In this document: positions 10,871 through 22,090 of the stretch, piece by piece
Layout: each line of letters begins with the position of its first letter
How positions within the stretch are numbered: the stretch's first letter is position 1
From: Gnetum montanum
Taxonomy: Eukaryota; Streptophyta; Gnetopsida; Gnetales; Gnetaceae
Reading direction: 5' to 3'
Assembly (NCBI GenBank): GCA_015680685.1
Contig: MNCI01004978.1
Span: 54,726 to 118,725, forward strand
Length of the DNA stretch: 64,000 nucleotides
The notes under the pieces: generated by a model
What the model was told of the DNA's origin: nothing
Databases searched by the model: none
The model's input: the letters and a program-made list of their open reading frames with translations, nothing else
Position numbers and translations under genes: made by a program

Positions 10871-13084
10871 AGTAACAATTATAGATGGAAAACCAATGGT
10901 GTATAACTAGGGAATTGTGCAATCCATATCCTAAATGTGTAGCCATAAGATTAGTCATGGGGGAGATGCTCCATCCTAGTTTAAGGACTAATAAGTGTTT
11001 TTCACCTTTTTATTTTTAGAATTTCTTATCATTTTCTTATTTCTTCCAAAATTTTTTGATTCTTAATATGTTTTCCATTTCTTAATATTTTTCTTTTCTT
11101 TATATTTTTCTCTTTTATTGAGTCATTTCCTTTATGTTTTATGAATGTGTTTTATATTTCTATTAATAATATTTCCAAGACATGATGCAAAATTAAATGC
11201 TATGTGTTAGGTTTTTGTTCTATTCTATCAAGATGATTGGGAAAGTAATTGTGTGAAGTAGTGAGACCACCTCATCCATCCCTCCACTTCTTTGAATAAA
11301 AGGTCTTTTCATGGAAACAATTTGGTTCTTCTTTCATGAAACTAATATTAATCAATGATCATTGTACCTTGAAGAAAGAGAGAATGACCAAGTGGGAATG
11401 GTAAGGGTGTGACCTCAAGGGGATTTGTTGGGTTTTTGTCTTGTCTTCCTTCATGTAATTTATGAATCCTCTTAGAATGTATCATCACTCCTCCATAAAT
11501 CAATAAAAAAGAAGCTTTGTCTTTACATGGTGTGGTTCCCATTTCAAAAAAACAAAAAAACAAAAAAAAGAGAAAAAAAAGGAGAAAAAAACAATAATGG
11601 AAATTCAAAAAACACTCCTTACACAGAATAATGGGCTACAAGCATTGGTTATGGGGCTATAAAGACATGTTACCCATGCCTAAAGGCATCCCTATAACTA
11701 AGGGCCTTTCTCCCTTCTTCTCCTTTCTTCTCTTTTTGAAGTGATGATCATTCTTTGAGGTGGTTGTGGACTCATGGTGGTTGGAAAGAGGGAACACATC
11801 ACTTTAATGTTCATGGTATGGACCTGGTCTAAACTTGGATGGATAGGCATATTAATAATTTTAATCACATTTATCATAAAAAATTATTGTAAACATGGTT
11901 AAGTACCTTACATCTTGATCTTTGCAATCCCTTCTCATCCCATTATTCACCTTACTACTGCATACAATTATGAGCCTTTTGGTTTTGTGTAGTATAGTAC
12001 AACATCCCAACCACTATAGTTGTGTGTTGTTTAGAACAAAGGCGTGGTCTACATTTAACATCTTAGGTGCCCACAAACATCTATAGGAGTGGTTATGCAA
12101 GGGAATTGTGGTAGGAGCTTGCTTTGGGGAGGACCCACTTGCATAACCTTTTTTTATCATGGCTTTGAACTAACCTTCACATCTTCTAGAACATTAATGA
12201 TAGTTTCTTTGAATTTATACATAATTTTGGAACTACTTCTCATCACGTTTAATTACTTTTTTACTTTTTTTCTACTTTTCTATTAAAATATCCTTCAAAT
12301 TCAATATTTCTTGGCCATCTTCTGAATCAAACCTTTGGTTTCAATTGTTTGAAAACTTGTGTGCTTCCGAAGTTACACTTATTAGTCATGGGGTCTGGAT
12401 GTTTTCTTTGAAATTTTTCTAACATCCTATTTTTGAATATCATGGTAACTAATAGTAATTGATCAAAATAATGTGAACAACTTGATTATGATAGTTACCT
12501 TATAGCCTTGGGCATAGTATGCTGTCATCACCTTATGCTTAAATGAAAACTAAGGGATTTGAAAAGGGTTAATTATTAAGGAAAATTTACCAAAACTGAT
12601 GTTGATCCATTGGTGACTATAGGTGATACTAAAAGAAACATTTAAGGAAGAAAGTCTTTTGCTAGGCATGGAAATGAAGCCAAGAGAGGGACAACAAAGG
12701 ATATGCCATGGACAAATGGTAGCACATACAAGATAGCAGTTCAAGCATCACATGTTTACTAGATCCATGGGACAATGAGAAGAAATTTTAGTCCATCTTT
12801 TAAGAATGTTGAACATAATCAGAGAAGCATCGACATAACAATCTAAGTTGGAAGAAGAATCATCTTCAGCGGATTCTTGAAGACCTCTACAAATTATGTA
12901 ATCTTCAAAGCCTATCCAGTCTTTTTGTCACTCTATCATTTTGTATGCATCCACTCGAATAAAATTTTGTAATGTGACACTTAGATTTAGTCAATAGTTA
13001 GTGTCAATTAATAATTCCATACCTACCCAATTTTGTAAATAAAGCTTGATCCTATCCTATTAACTCAAGGATGAGTTTTTATTT
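10870..13084 (+). other. Non-coding 3' region of element B
   Basis: AT-rich and stop-rich. It contains T-rich (about 11000-11120) and A-rich (about 11540-11600) tracts and two blocks shared with F2. Block 1, aaagacatgttacccatg, is at 11661-11678. Block 2 begins GAGCTTGCTTTGGGG at 12115, is 24 bp long and matches F2 and D at 23 of 24 bases. No coding signal is seen. Confidence 0.6.
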
Positions 13085-13097
13085 AGTCATGGGGGTA
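13085..13097 (+). other. Polypurine tract of element B
   Basis: agtcatgggggta directly precedes the 3' LTR; it is the exact reverse complement of the tract beside the 3' LTR of D (39304-39316). Confidence 0.8.
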
Positions 13098-14096
13098 TGA
13101 TGAGTCATCAGTTGGCTGGGTTATCTGATAAAAAGTTACTTTTTTGGTTTGCTCCAATATCTTAGCCTTGATATTAAGGCTCCAACAATAAGGCCTCGAT
13201 GTCAAGGATCTGATGTCAAGGCTCTAATAATAAGGCTCTAATGTCAAGGCTCTGACAATAAGGCTACATCGATGAGGCCTTGTTGATGCAGTCAGTTGCA
13301 TTGACAAGGCCTCATCGATGCAGCCTAGCAATAAAATCTATAAATATGTGCTATCAACCATGTTTATGCAATTCTTTTGTTAATAGAGTAGTCAAACTCT
13401 TGTAGTTTTATTTCATAATCTTAGAGAATAGTCAGTGAGTGCCTGTAGTGTGGATCTAAGTTTATTGTATGATGTCTTATTCAAGTGGAAATGTACCTGG
13501 ACACATTCCATGAATGATAATAAGATCGAGATTAATTCTTATTCATTGCAACACTTTGATTTAGATTAAATTTCCTTTTAATGCAATTTATATTCCATGT
13601 ACTTAGTTAATATTTATGTCTCCATGCATGTTCATGAATTGGTGGAATGAGCATGACTAGTTTCAAGAGTAAACACATATTTTCTTGGTTATCCCAGTAT
13701 CATCATTACTTGGTTCACCTAGTAACATAGCACTTGGTAATTCCAATACTAGATACATGGGTTCAGGATGTGTACGGCAAGCTAGTAACAAACACTCATC
13801 ACCCGTAGGCTAGTTTAGACATTCCTTTCCATTGATAATTAGTTTAAATAATTGATTTCTTTATTATCATTAGGAGTAGCATAAGGCTACAACAACATCA
13901 AGAATCATATGCCTCACTTTGTACTAAACCATTTGTGACAAAGCTACCACTAGTTTGAATGGGAAGACAACAAACTGCGATCAAGGCATAACGATCTAGA
14001 TGCCACAACTAGTCCCATCCATGGAATTTGACTGGATTGTGCATGAACACTTATGATTCATATGGTTGGGCATAGGGGGTACTTTGCCACTCATCA
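13098..14096 (+). repeat. 3' LTR of element B
   Basis: 999 bp, collinear with 7052-8050. U3 shows the same AAGGCTC repeat array (about 13180-13270) and CATCGATG motifs. The TATA box is at 13338-13346. It is followed by the TSD ATGAT. Confidence 0.88.
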
Positions 14097-14101
14097 ATGA
14101 T

Positions 14102-16636
14102 AGTCTACATGTTCATATTTCATGATAGTGGAAGCTTTTTGTTTCTAGGAGGATCTTCTATAGAAGAATCTTATTTCAATGAGGTTCCAACTCTACCAAC
14201 CTTTTGTTGACTTTTCCTAAGGACATTTCTTTGATTATCCTTAAGTGTCACTGGTAAGATCCTTTATCTATATATTCACCAACCTTGTAGCTTTTCTATG
14301 TTGTAGTTGTAATGGAAACTCCCCTTGCATGACAGGAGGTGGTGGCACTGATAGCACAGAATGAGTTGGATTTGATGAATCAGCTACTTGTGGATGCATG
14401 TATGAGTTTGGATCTATCCTTGCTCATGTCGGTCTATGGTAGTTTAGTGGATAGTATTGTGAAGTTTGAATGATTGCATTTGCTAACAAGATTGGACATT
14501 GGACGTAGTATCTATATTGATCTAGCTAGCAATATGTATACTATTGACATGGTGGTGGCATGGCCCATGATTAGGGTTGTTGCCACTACTAATAATACTA
14601 CTCTTGTGGCTATGGTAAAGCTCCACTAGGATAGTATGTTGGTTGGAAGTTCTACCTATAGTTACCTTGAGAATAAGGTAAAATTTTGGGCATTTGTTTC
14701 TTAAAAAATTTAGAATTAAGTGGATATGCCCCCATTTCCTATAAATGTGCCATCACTAAAAAACATCCCTTGAAATATTCATACTAACACATGGCATATC
14801 CTTCCTCATCGATGGAGCTTGTGTGTTAATACTCAGCTACTGAATCCACTTTGCCCTTTCATCAAAAATCTTTCTTCTTCTTCTTTTCATTGCCTTTTTT
14901 AAAGGCTTGCTCTATTTTCTCCTTCATAATTTTCAATGCTATTGCAAATTTTTCATCAACTGAGTTCCACTTTTTCTCTACCATTTCTATAATGTTAGTT
15001 ACATATTTCTAAATTGCTTGAGTCTTCTTTTGGATTACATGTTCTAAGGTTTCTTTCTCTTGAGTGTGATAAACTCTTACATCTATTTTCCTAATGGAAA
15101 AGTCTCTATTATATTCTTTAGCTACTTCTCTTTTTTTTAGCTTAACTTCTTCCTTTGCCACTTGGTCAAGCAGTCTTTGAATTTGATGGATAGTCATTTT
15201 AGATAATTGGCCTTAGGCATAGACCCCAATGATCTCTTTAGTCTTATTCTGTAATCCATCTACAATGTGCCTTATCTATTCCTATTGTGAGAGTCCATGG
15301 CCTAGGCATCTATGTAATACTAAATAGTACCTACCCATTGCTACATCAAGGGTTTCATGAGTCTCTAGCTTCAATCCTTTGATTTTTTTTCTTATATTGA
15401 ACACCCATGAGTAGGTTGGATATTTTTCATTGAAGATCTCTAGCATGGTACTTTATCTTCTGATCAATTTAGGTTTGAGTGATCTGTACCAACTCTCAGC
15501 CTCTTTTACAAGTATTTTTGAGAACAACTTCAACTTCCACCAATAACTTTTAATATTCTATAGGGTGCAGGCATTGTGGAAAGCTTAGAGGTGGTGTTAT
15601 GGATCAACATTATAACCACCCTCAAATCTTGACACATTATTCATTTCAATCCATTTGATATAGCTATCCCTCACGTGCCTGGTTGGGATATGTATAGCTT
15701 TCTAGATGTTAATCATGCTATGAGTTTCCATTAGGGGTTCATCATCATGATTAATTTTGTGTGCTCTATTGTATTAATACCTCCTTCTATGCTCATACCT
15801 TTCACAATCTTCTCTTTGATTCTTGAATCTTCTTCATTCATAACCTTCATCTTCCTCATTTGAATGTCTTGAATGATAGTCATGGTAATCATGAGTCCTT
15901 CTCTCTTCCCTATCATGGTCTTGGTGCCTTAGCCTCCTCCTATCAGAGTCCACTAATGATTGTGAAGATAAGGATGAGGCAATAGGAGAATGGTGTTGGC
16001 TTGTCCTCCTTACATGACTCTTGTATTCTTCTCTATAGAATTTGGTAGAAACTCTTGGCCTTGAGTCTTACTTATACTTTGAGTTAGTTGCCTCCCTTTT
16101 AGGTGTCTCTACTAGGGTGGAATGTAGTTAAACTTTGACAAGTTCCTCCAATCAAATGATAGGTGTCTATGAATGAACTTCAAGATTTTAATGGAGTTTC
16201 TTAGTGATGAATGCATTACCATTAAGCTCTTCTAAGATAATGGGAGAGTTTGCTTTATTTTCCTTATCTTGGACATGTTTGATTTCCATGGTAGCATCTT
16301 TCTTTACTAGTTTCTTAGTGGGCTGATAGGATCATGTCATGTGTTTGGTCACATGACACCTATCAGGTGCCTTGCTTAGATTCATGTCCCTTAGAGCTAT
16401 TTGAATCATGATGGGTGTTGAGTGTTCTAGAGATAGAAAAATGTTACCTTAAATATATCTCCATCTTAGTTTCCCATCATAGTGAAAGATGAAAGTAAAA
16501 TTAGAATAATAAGGATTATGATGAGCATATGAGATCCTTGCTTACATTGGCATACTCCATTCTTCTTCATCACTAATTCTATCATTGCCTTTTTTATCTC
16601 TTTGGCAAGTGATGATGTATCATTGTTTGAAGCCAT
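14102..16636 (-). pseudogene. gag: gag of element C, decayed
   Basis: The ATG at 16636 opens with MASNNDTSSLAKEIKK. An Arg/Asp/His-rich stretch (about 15770-15990; RHQDHDREERRTHDYHDYHS) follows. The capsid domain spans about 15230-15700 with ESWYRSLKPKLIRR and LETHETLDVAMGRYY. A Lys/Glu helix (15009-15197) and a decayed zinc knuckle with the pattern AMC-stop-YEYFKGC (about 14760-14800) come after. A Pro/Tyr/Gln-rich tail ends at the B insertion. Stops sit at conserved Trp and Gln positions. The start differs from the MSSSS opening of A, so the N-terminus is variable in the family. Confidence 0.8.
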
Positions 16637-16751
16637 GTTATGGTGTAAGACATTTGAGTAAGTTTACTTACTTATTTAGGTTATGACTTTTAACTTTGAA
16701 TTCTAATACAATGAACTTTGTGAAATCAATTACTCAACATACATTGACTTG

Positions 16752-16769
16752 TTCCGAGCAACAATGACA
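16752..16769 (-). other. tRNA-Asp primer-binding site of element C, decayed
   Basis: The + strand reads ttccgagcaacaatgaca, one base from the LTR start at 16771; several mismatches to the tRNA-Asp end remain recognisable by comparison with 44174-44191. Confidence 0.65.
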
Positions 16770-16770
16770 A

Positions 16771-17641
16771 TGATGAGTGGTGAAGTAACCCAAGATCCAA
16801 CCATACAAGTCATAGGTATTCATGTGTGACCATATCATAATTTGTGGATGAGGAAATGTGAATATGCTAGTAATTGATTTAAGTTCAAAACCATTGTCTT
16901 TTCACATGGAGCTAGTAAAGCCTATGTGTATGGTTTATCTCATAGTAAGGTATATGATAACTAATTTTTTTGGGCCATTACTACTCCTAGTGAACATGAT
17001 GAAATGGAAATAGTTTCTAAGTCTAAGTAAAATAGTAAACAAATCTATTCTATCCTAAGGTGATAGATATCTATTCGTGGTCTACCATACATGCCTTGGA
17101 CTCATGTAGTCGTCACTAGGGTTACCAAGTGTATTGCAACTAGGTGTACCAAATGATAACACTACTAGATTACCAAATAACTACACTTAGTGCTCAAAAC
17201 TAGTCATATCCATACCTCTTACTTTAAACATGTAAAAGAAAGTGCTTGTAAAGTAAATGATTAACTAGGGAAAACAAGAATAATCATTCCAAGTAAATAG
17301 AAAGAAAACTAAGTGGATGCTACAATGATGATAAGAAATCTCGATCTTTATTGCTGATCATGAACTATGTCCAAGTACAATTCACTCGAATAAAGACATC
17401 GTATAATCACTTAACATCACATGGTGGGCATACACTTCTAAGGGCTAAAGACTTAATTAATAAGAAAAAATTGAAATAGTTTTGATACTATGGAATGAAA
17501 TCTTATTATGAATCCAAGTGTCTAAGTGTTGTATTTATAGGCTGGTACACATCCTACAATGTTACATATATGATGATGTAGCTAGTGCTATGATATCGGA
17601 TATATGATATCATAGCCAAAAGGAAATAAATTTGACATTCA
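16771..17641 (-). repeat. 5' LTR of element C
   Basis: Starts tgatgagtggtg. The TATA box is at 17531-17540 (- strand) and a GATATC-type palindrome at about 17594-17613. The right end is placed at about 17641 by alignment with the end of the F2 LTR; the terminal CATCA is eroded, so this edge is uncertain by about 10 bp. Confidence 0.7.
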
Positions 17642-17975
17642 ATTTTCTTTGCAATTTCATGATTTTTTAAATTCCTTTCTTCTCTCATTGATACATCTAT
17701 CACTAGTATGAAATTTCATTCCTAATTCTCAATTCATTATCATCAATCATTAGGGTAATTAAATTATCAAGCAACCATAATATTAAATTTAATATTAATA
17801 CTTCAATAAATTATTTTCTTATAGTCTAGAGTTTTAGACATTCTAGGATTATCACATCTAGATGATCAAGAGTCAAAACTACATAAGTCAATAATTCAAC
17901 AAAAAAATTTCACAAAATTGGTATGGAGTCAACCATCATGAGTTGCAATAAGGAAATATCTAAATGTTCCATTAT
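17642..17975. other. AT-rich stretch without a recognised feature
   Basis: Lies between the LTR of C and the first recognisable copia gag codons. It may be the copia 5' untranslated region or eroded LTR; no PBS was seen. Confidence 0.4.
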
Positions 17976-20948
17976 CTTCAATGGGACCCAATATTTTATT
18001 CTTTAAAAAGAAATAATGAAAAGAATTTTGAAAGTTAATGAAGTATGAGATGTGATAGAACTTTCATTAGCCTTTATCAAAGTCACCCCAAAATTAAAGA
18101 ATAAATATAAAGAAGATCTTGTCATTCAAGAACTCTTAGAAGAAGAAAAGTGGAAGAGAACAAATTCCCATGCAAAAATGATCATTATTTTCAATGTGTT
18201 ATAAAAAATAGCTAGAACATTATGCTCATTAAAGATTGCTAAATAAGTATGGGAAAGATTATGCTCAAATTATCTAAGCAACATAAAAAATCAACATATA
18301 AAAGAACTATTGTACAGAATTCAATTTGACAAATTAGAAACCATAAGAGATGAAGACATTGAAGAGTTTTTTTACAAGGATATAGACCAACATAAAAAAA
18401 CATTAATGAATTTGGATGTGGCTTTACTCAGCATCAAAAAGCATAGAAAATTGTGATAGCTCTTTATACTGATCCTATATACTAAAACATGATGAACTTT
18501 TTACAAAATAAAGAATTCAAAAAACTTATTGTGGATGACCTAGTTGGTCAAATTAGAACACTTGAAAGTTGGAGAATTGGAAAAAATGATAAAGAACAAT
18601 TTTTCATAGCCAATAGAGGAAGAGGAAAATTCAATAGGTAAAGAGAAAGATTCAATAGAAGTTATTCTCAAGACCAAAGCAACTCAGACAAGTCAAAGAC
18701 TTGACATCCACCAAAAGATAATTACATACTACCTTGAATAGAATGGTGTAGTTAAGCATAAAAATTAAACAACTGGTAAAACTATACAATGTATGTTAGC
18801 CTAATTCAAATTAGATTATGTATTTTAGAGAGAAGTTGTATGAATTGCAAGCCACATTATTAACAAAAGTTCCACTTTCTATTTATATTTTGAGTGTTGA
18901 AATACAATGTGAAATGGAAGAAAGCCCAAGTTGGAACATTTACAAGTCTTTAGTTGTAGAGTATACTATCACATTTTCACATAGACCAAATTAATCCCAA
19001 AAGAAAAAGAAGGATATTTCATAGGATATGCTCTCCATATAAAAGGTTATTAGATTTAGAACCTAGAGAAATAAAACTTGGTAATTACAAGAGGTGGCAT
19101 TTAATGAAGATGAATTTTTGGAAGATAAGAAAATCCATAAGAGTTCTACAAATATTGATTAAAATGATGGTCATAGCCTTGCAACTTGCTCACATTAACA
19201 TTATGATAAAGATTAACAAGTCAATACAACTTCAAAAAAATAATAATCCTTAAGATAATGAAGATAATAATATTTATGGAGAACCAAAAAGATCCACGAA
19301 ATGGAAATAGATAATTAAAGTACTAGAGACTAAGCAAATCTAAATGCTACTAAACCAAGACTCACAACAAGTTAGTATAATGAACTACATCGTAATGATA
19401 TTATTGCCACCATTATGATATTTGATAAAGAAGTTCCAAAGATAGTTGCTCAAGCCTATATGATGGAGCATTGGAAAAGAGCAATGAAAGCTAAAATTAA
19501 ATTGATGGAAAAGAGAGGAGTATGACAGTTAGTACCCTATCCAAAGAAAAGATAAACTATTAATAATTGGTATATATTTACAACAAAATTGAAAGATAAT
19601 GGAACTCTAGATAAATATAAAGCTTAATTCATTTCCAAAGGATTTTGTCAAATTAAGGGAATCAATTATGAAGAAAATTTTGCCCCACTGCATGCATGGT
19701 GATCTTTACAATAATTATCTTTTTGTCCACTAAGCTGAAATGGAAAATTCATCAAATCAATGTTAAATTAACATTCTTGTATGGAGATTTACAAGAACAA
19801 ATCTATATGGAACAACCAAAGGGATTTATACAAGATGAAAAACTAGTATATAGATTATGAAAGATCATTTATGGACTAAAACAAGCACCAAGAGTATGGT
19901 ATTAAAGGATTGATCAATTTTTGATCAACTATGGATTTATCAAGTCTTAGAAATATAGCATCCTCTATATATTTAAGAAGAAAGGAAAGATTTAAATGCT
20001 TCTAGCCTTCCATGGTGATCATATATAGATAGAAATGATGGAATTTCATATCATAGAAATGTTCAAGCAGCAGTTATTCTTATGATTTGATATCTCAAAC
20101 CTTGGTCTAGTGCAGTATTATCTAGGAATGAAATTATGATAAAATTCAAATGAGATAAGTCTATTCAAAATGAAGCATACAACTAATTTATTAGAAAAAT
20201 AAAATATGTTGGAATGTAAAAAGTCCAATATTCCAATGACCCTTGATTCAAAGTTAGCGTTGAAGGAGAAATTATTGATCCCACTCAATATTGACAAATC
20301 ATTAGAGTTCTTATATATCTTACAAACACAAGACTAGATATTCAATATGCAGTAAACCAACTAGTTGTGGCAAAGCAAAGGCCAGATTATCATCATATGT
20401 AAGTAGCCTTCCTAATTTTGAGATATGTTCAAGACACATTGACCTATGGTCTAGTATTTAAAGTAAAATCACCAAAAGAGATGGAAGTATATACATATGC
20501 TGATTGGAGTGGTGATATGATCGATAGAGATTCCTATAACAATTTTCTAATTTAGTTATATTGAAATCTTGTAACTTGAAAAAGTATTATATAGAGAGTT
20601 ATGTCTCTCTCATCTATGAAATCCGAATACCACACATTATGAGAGATAGTTCAAGATGTAATACAAATTGAGAAATTCCTAAAGAAACCAGTATTGATGT
20701 TTTAAAACTTATTACAGCTCACTACAATAATTAAGTGATAATCAAGGTTGTTTGGAGTCTAGTCTATCATGAGAAAAGTAAACACACATTGAAATATGTA
20801 TTCATTCCATAAGATAGAAATATTTGAAGAAATATATTCATGTATAGTATATCTCTATTAATTTCAAAAAAGCTAATGGCTTTACGAAATCTCTTACCAA
20901 ACAATCATTTAATATGTTCTAGAAGTATCTTTTCTTGATGTTCCTACT
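17976..20948 (+). pseudogene. Ty1/copia gag-pol remnant with internal deletion
   Basis: The gag part (about 18000-18700) includes WERLCSNYLSNIKNQHIKEL and an Arg/Gly/Asn-rich end. From about 18745 the frame is already the C-terminal integrase region (GRKPKLEHLQVF, then GYFIGYALHIKGY near 19010), so the knuckle, protease and integrase core are missing. RT follows with ENFAPL (about 19676), YMEQPKGF, and YGLKQAPRVWY (about 19870-19900). The YVDD site is mutated (FHGDHI, about 20011). RNase H has DYHHM and YADWSGD (about 20500) and ends with the usual KSLTKQSF region. Stops are everywhere. F1 cuts it off at 20949; no copia LTR is seen. Confidence 0.8.
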
Positions 20949-21828
20949 TGATGAGTAGTGAGTAATTCCTATGCCTAACCATATGAATCACAAGCATTGC
21001 ACTAGCAATCTGATCAAATTCCATGGACTTTATTTTTTAAATGCACAATAGGCAAAGGTAGTGACTTAGAGACATGATCATTATCTTCTTGGCTTCACTT
21101 GTGTAAGTGTAAGTGTATGGTTAAGTGTAAGCCAAGGCATATGATTGTCATTGATTTTATATTTTATTTTTTTTAGTTTAAGCATGGAATAAAATGATAA
21201 TTAATTAATGATTAATTATTTAACTATCTAGTGTTCTAATTCAACTATCCTAACATAAGCATCCAAGCTCACTTTTTGTTCGCATCCTCAACTTGCCTTA
21301 ATACTACTAGGTTACCAAGTGCCTATTATTGGGCATACCAAATGGCCACTATTGATATTACCAAGTGTTAGGTGATATGTTCAAAGTGGTTGTACTTATG
21401 CATTTTTTGTTAACCATATTAATTAATCAAATACAATAATGTAAAAATGCATAAGTAAATAAATGCACAAGAGGAAACATTACTCTATTCTAAGTGCTAC
21501 AAGAAATGCTAAGAATCTCATCTTTATTATTGGTCACATTAATGTGTTTAGGTACAAGATGCTCAAATAAAGAATCGTAAAATCATTGAGATCCTACTAT
21601 GGGCACTTAGAAAATATTCTAAATCTAGGCTAAGAAAATTGCAAGAGGTTTGCTATGTTATGGACTTAACATGCCATAAATGCAGTGGGTACATGTATTT
21701 ATATAGGAAAAGATAGATATTACCTTGGTGAATTTAACCATGTATCAACAAGGATGCATCAATGAGGTTACATCAATGGGGATGCATCGATGCATGCCCA
21801 TTGACATAGCCCATCAAGTGATTTATCA
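20949..21828 (-). repeat. 3' LTR of element F1 (TGATGAG family)
   Basis: 880 bp, tgatgagtag...ttatca, followed on the right by the polypurine tract complement tacccccacaact. The TATA box is at 21695-21706 (- strand). U3 carries the CATCGATG/GAGGTTACATCAATG motif type seen in A and B. The left flank is copia coding sequence, so F1 was inserted into it. The 5' LTR of F1 was not found. Confidence 0.78.
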
Positions 21829-21841
21829 TACCCCCACAACT
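21829..21841 (-). other. Polypurine tract of element F1
   Basis: The complement reads agttgtgggggta, two changes from the tract in B and D. Confidence 0.7.
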
Positions 21842-22090
21842 AAATGAAACCTCATCCTTGAGTGAACAAAATTAGGATCAAGCTTCTTACAAAATTAAGA
21901 AGTTATGAAATCATGGACTGATTGAATCTAAGTGTCAGATTATATAAAATTACAATAATTACAAAAATAGATGTTCAAGATCACAAAATTGAGCACCCTT
22001 AGAAAAATGGATAGCTAGAATCCTCTGGTGGTTGAAGATAAAGAAGAGATCAAACAGTGCCAAGAGGTGAAATCTCCTAGGGTGCTAAAG
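21842..22090 (-). other. Non-coding 3' stretch of F1
   Basis: A short AT-rich region between the decayed frame and the polypurine tract. The GAGCYTGC block seen in B, D and F2 was not found here. Confidence 0.4.

Larger units (their letters stand above)
7052..14096 (+). mobile_element. Element B: complete non-autonomous gag-bearing LTR retrotransposon
   Basis: Structurally complete: LTRs at 7052-8050 and 13098-14096 (999 bp each), tRNA-Asp-type PBS at 8052-8069, polypurine tract at 13085-13097, and the 5-bp TSD ATGAT at 7047-7051 and 14097-14101. Only gag and a second short unrecognised frame are present; no protease, RT or integrase motif is found in the 5 kb between the LTRs. The 3' half is non-coding and shares blocks with F2 and D. 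The two LTRs differ at 9 of the first about 86 aligned bases by eye, so the insertion is old. It is the only family member here on the + strand. Confidence 0.88.
6876..17641 (-). mobile_element. Element C: TGATGAG-family retrotransposon, interrupted by A and B
   Basis: C has its 5' LTR at 16771-17641, a decayed tRNA-Asp PBS at 16752-16769, gag from 16636 down to 14102, and a protease fragment at 6876-7046. Between gag and the protease fragment sits complete element B with the TSD ATGAT on both sides, and at 6876 the remaining part is cut off by element A. RT, integrase and 3' LTR of C would lie left of A, off-window. Confidence 0.75.
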
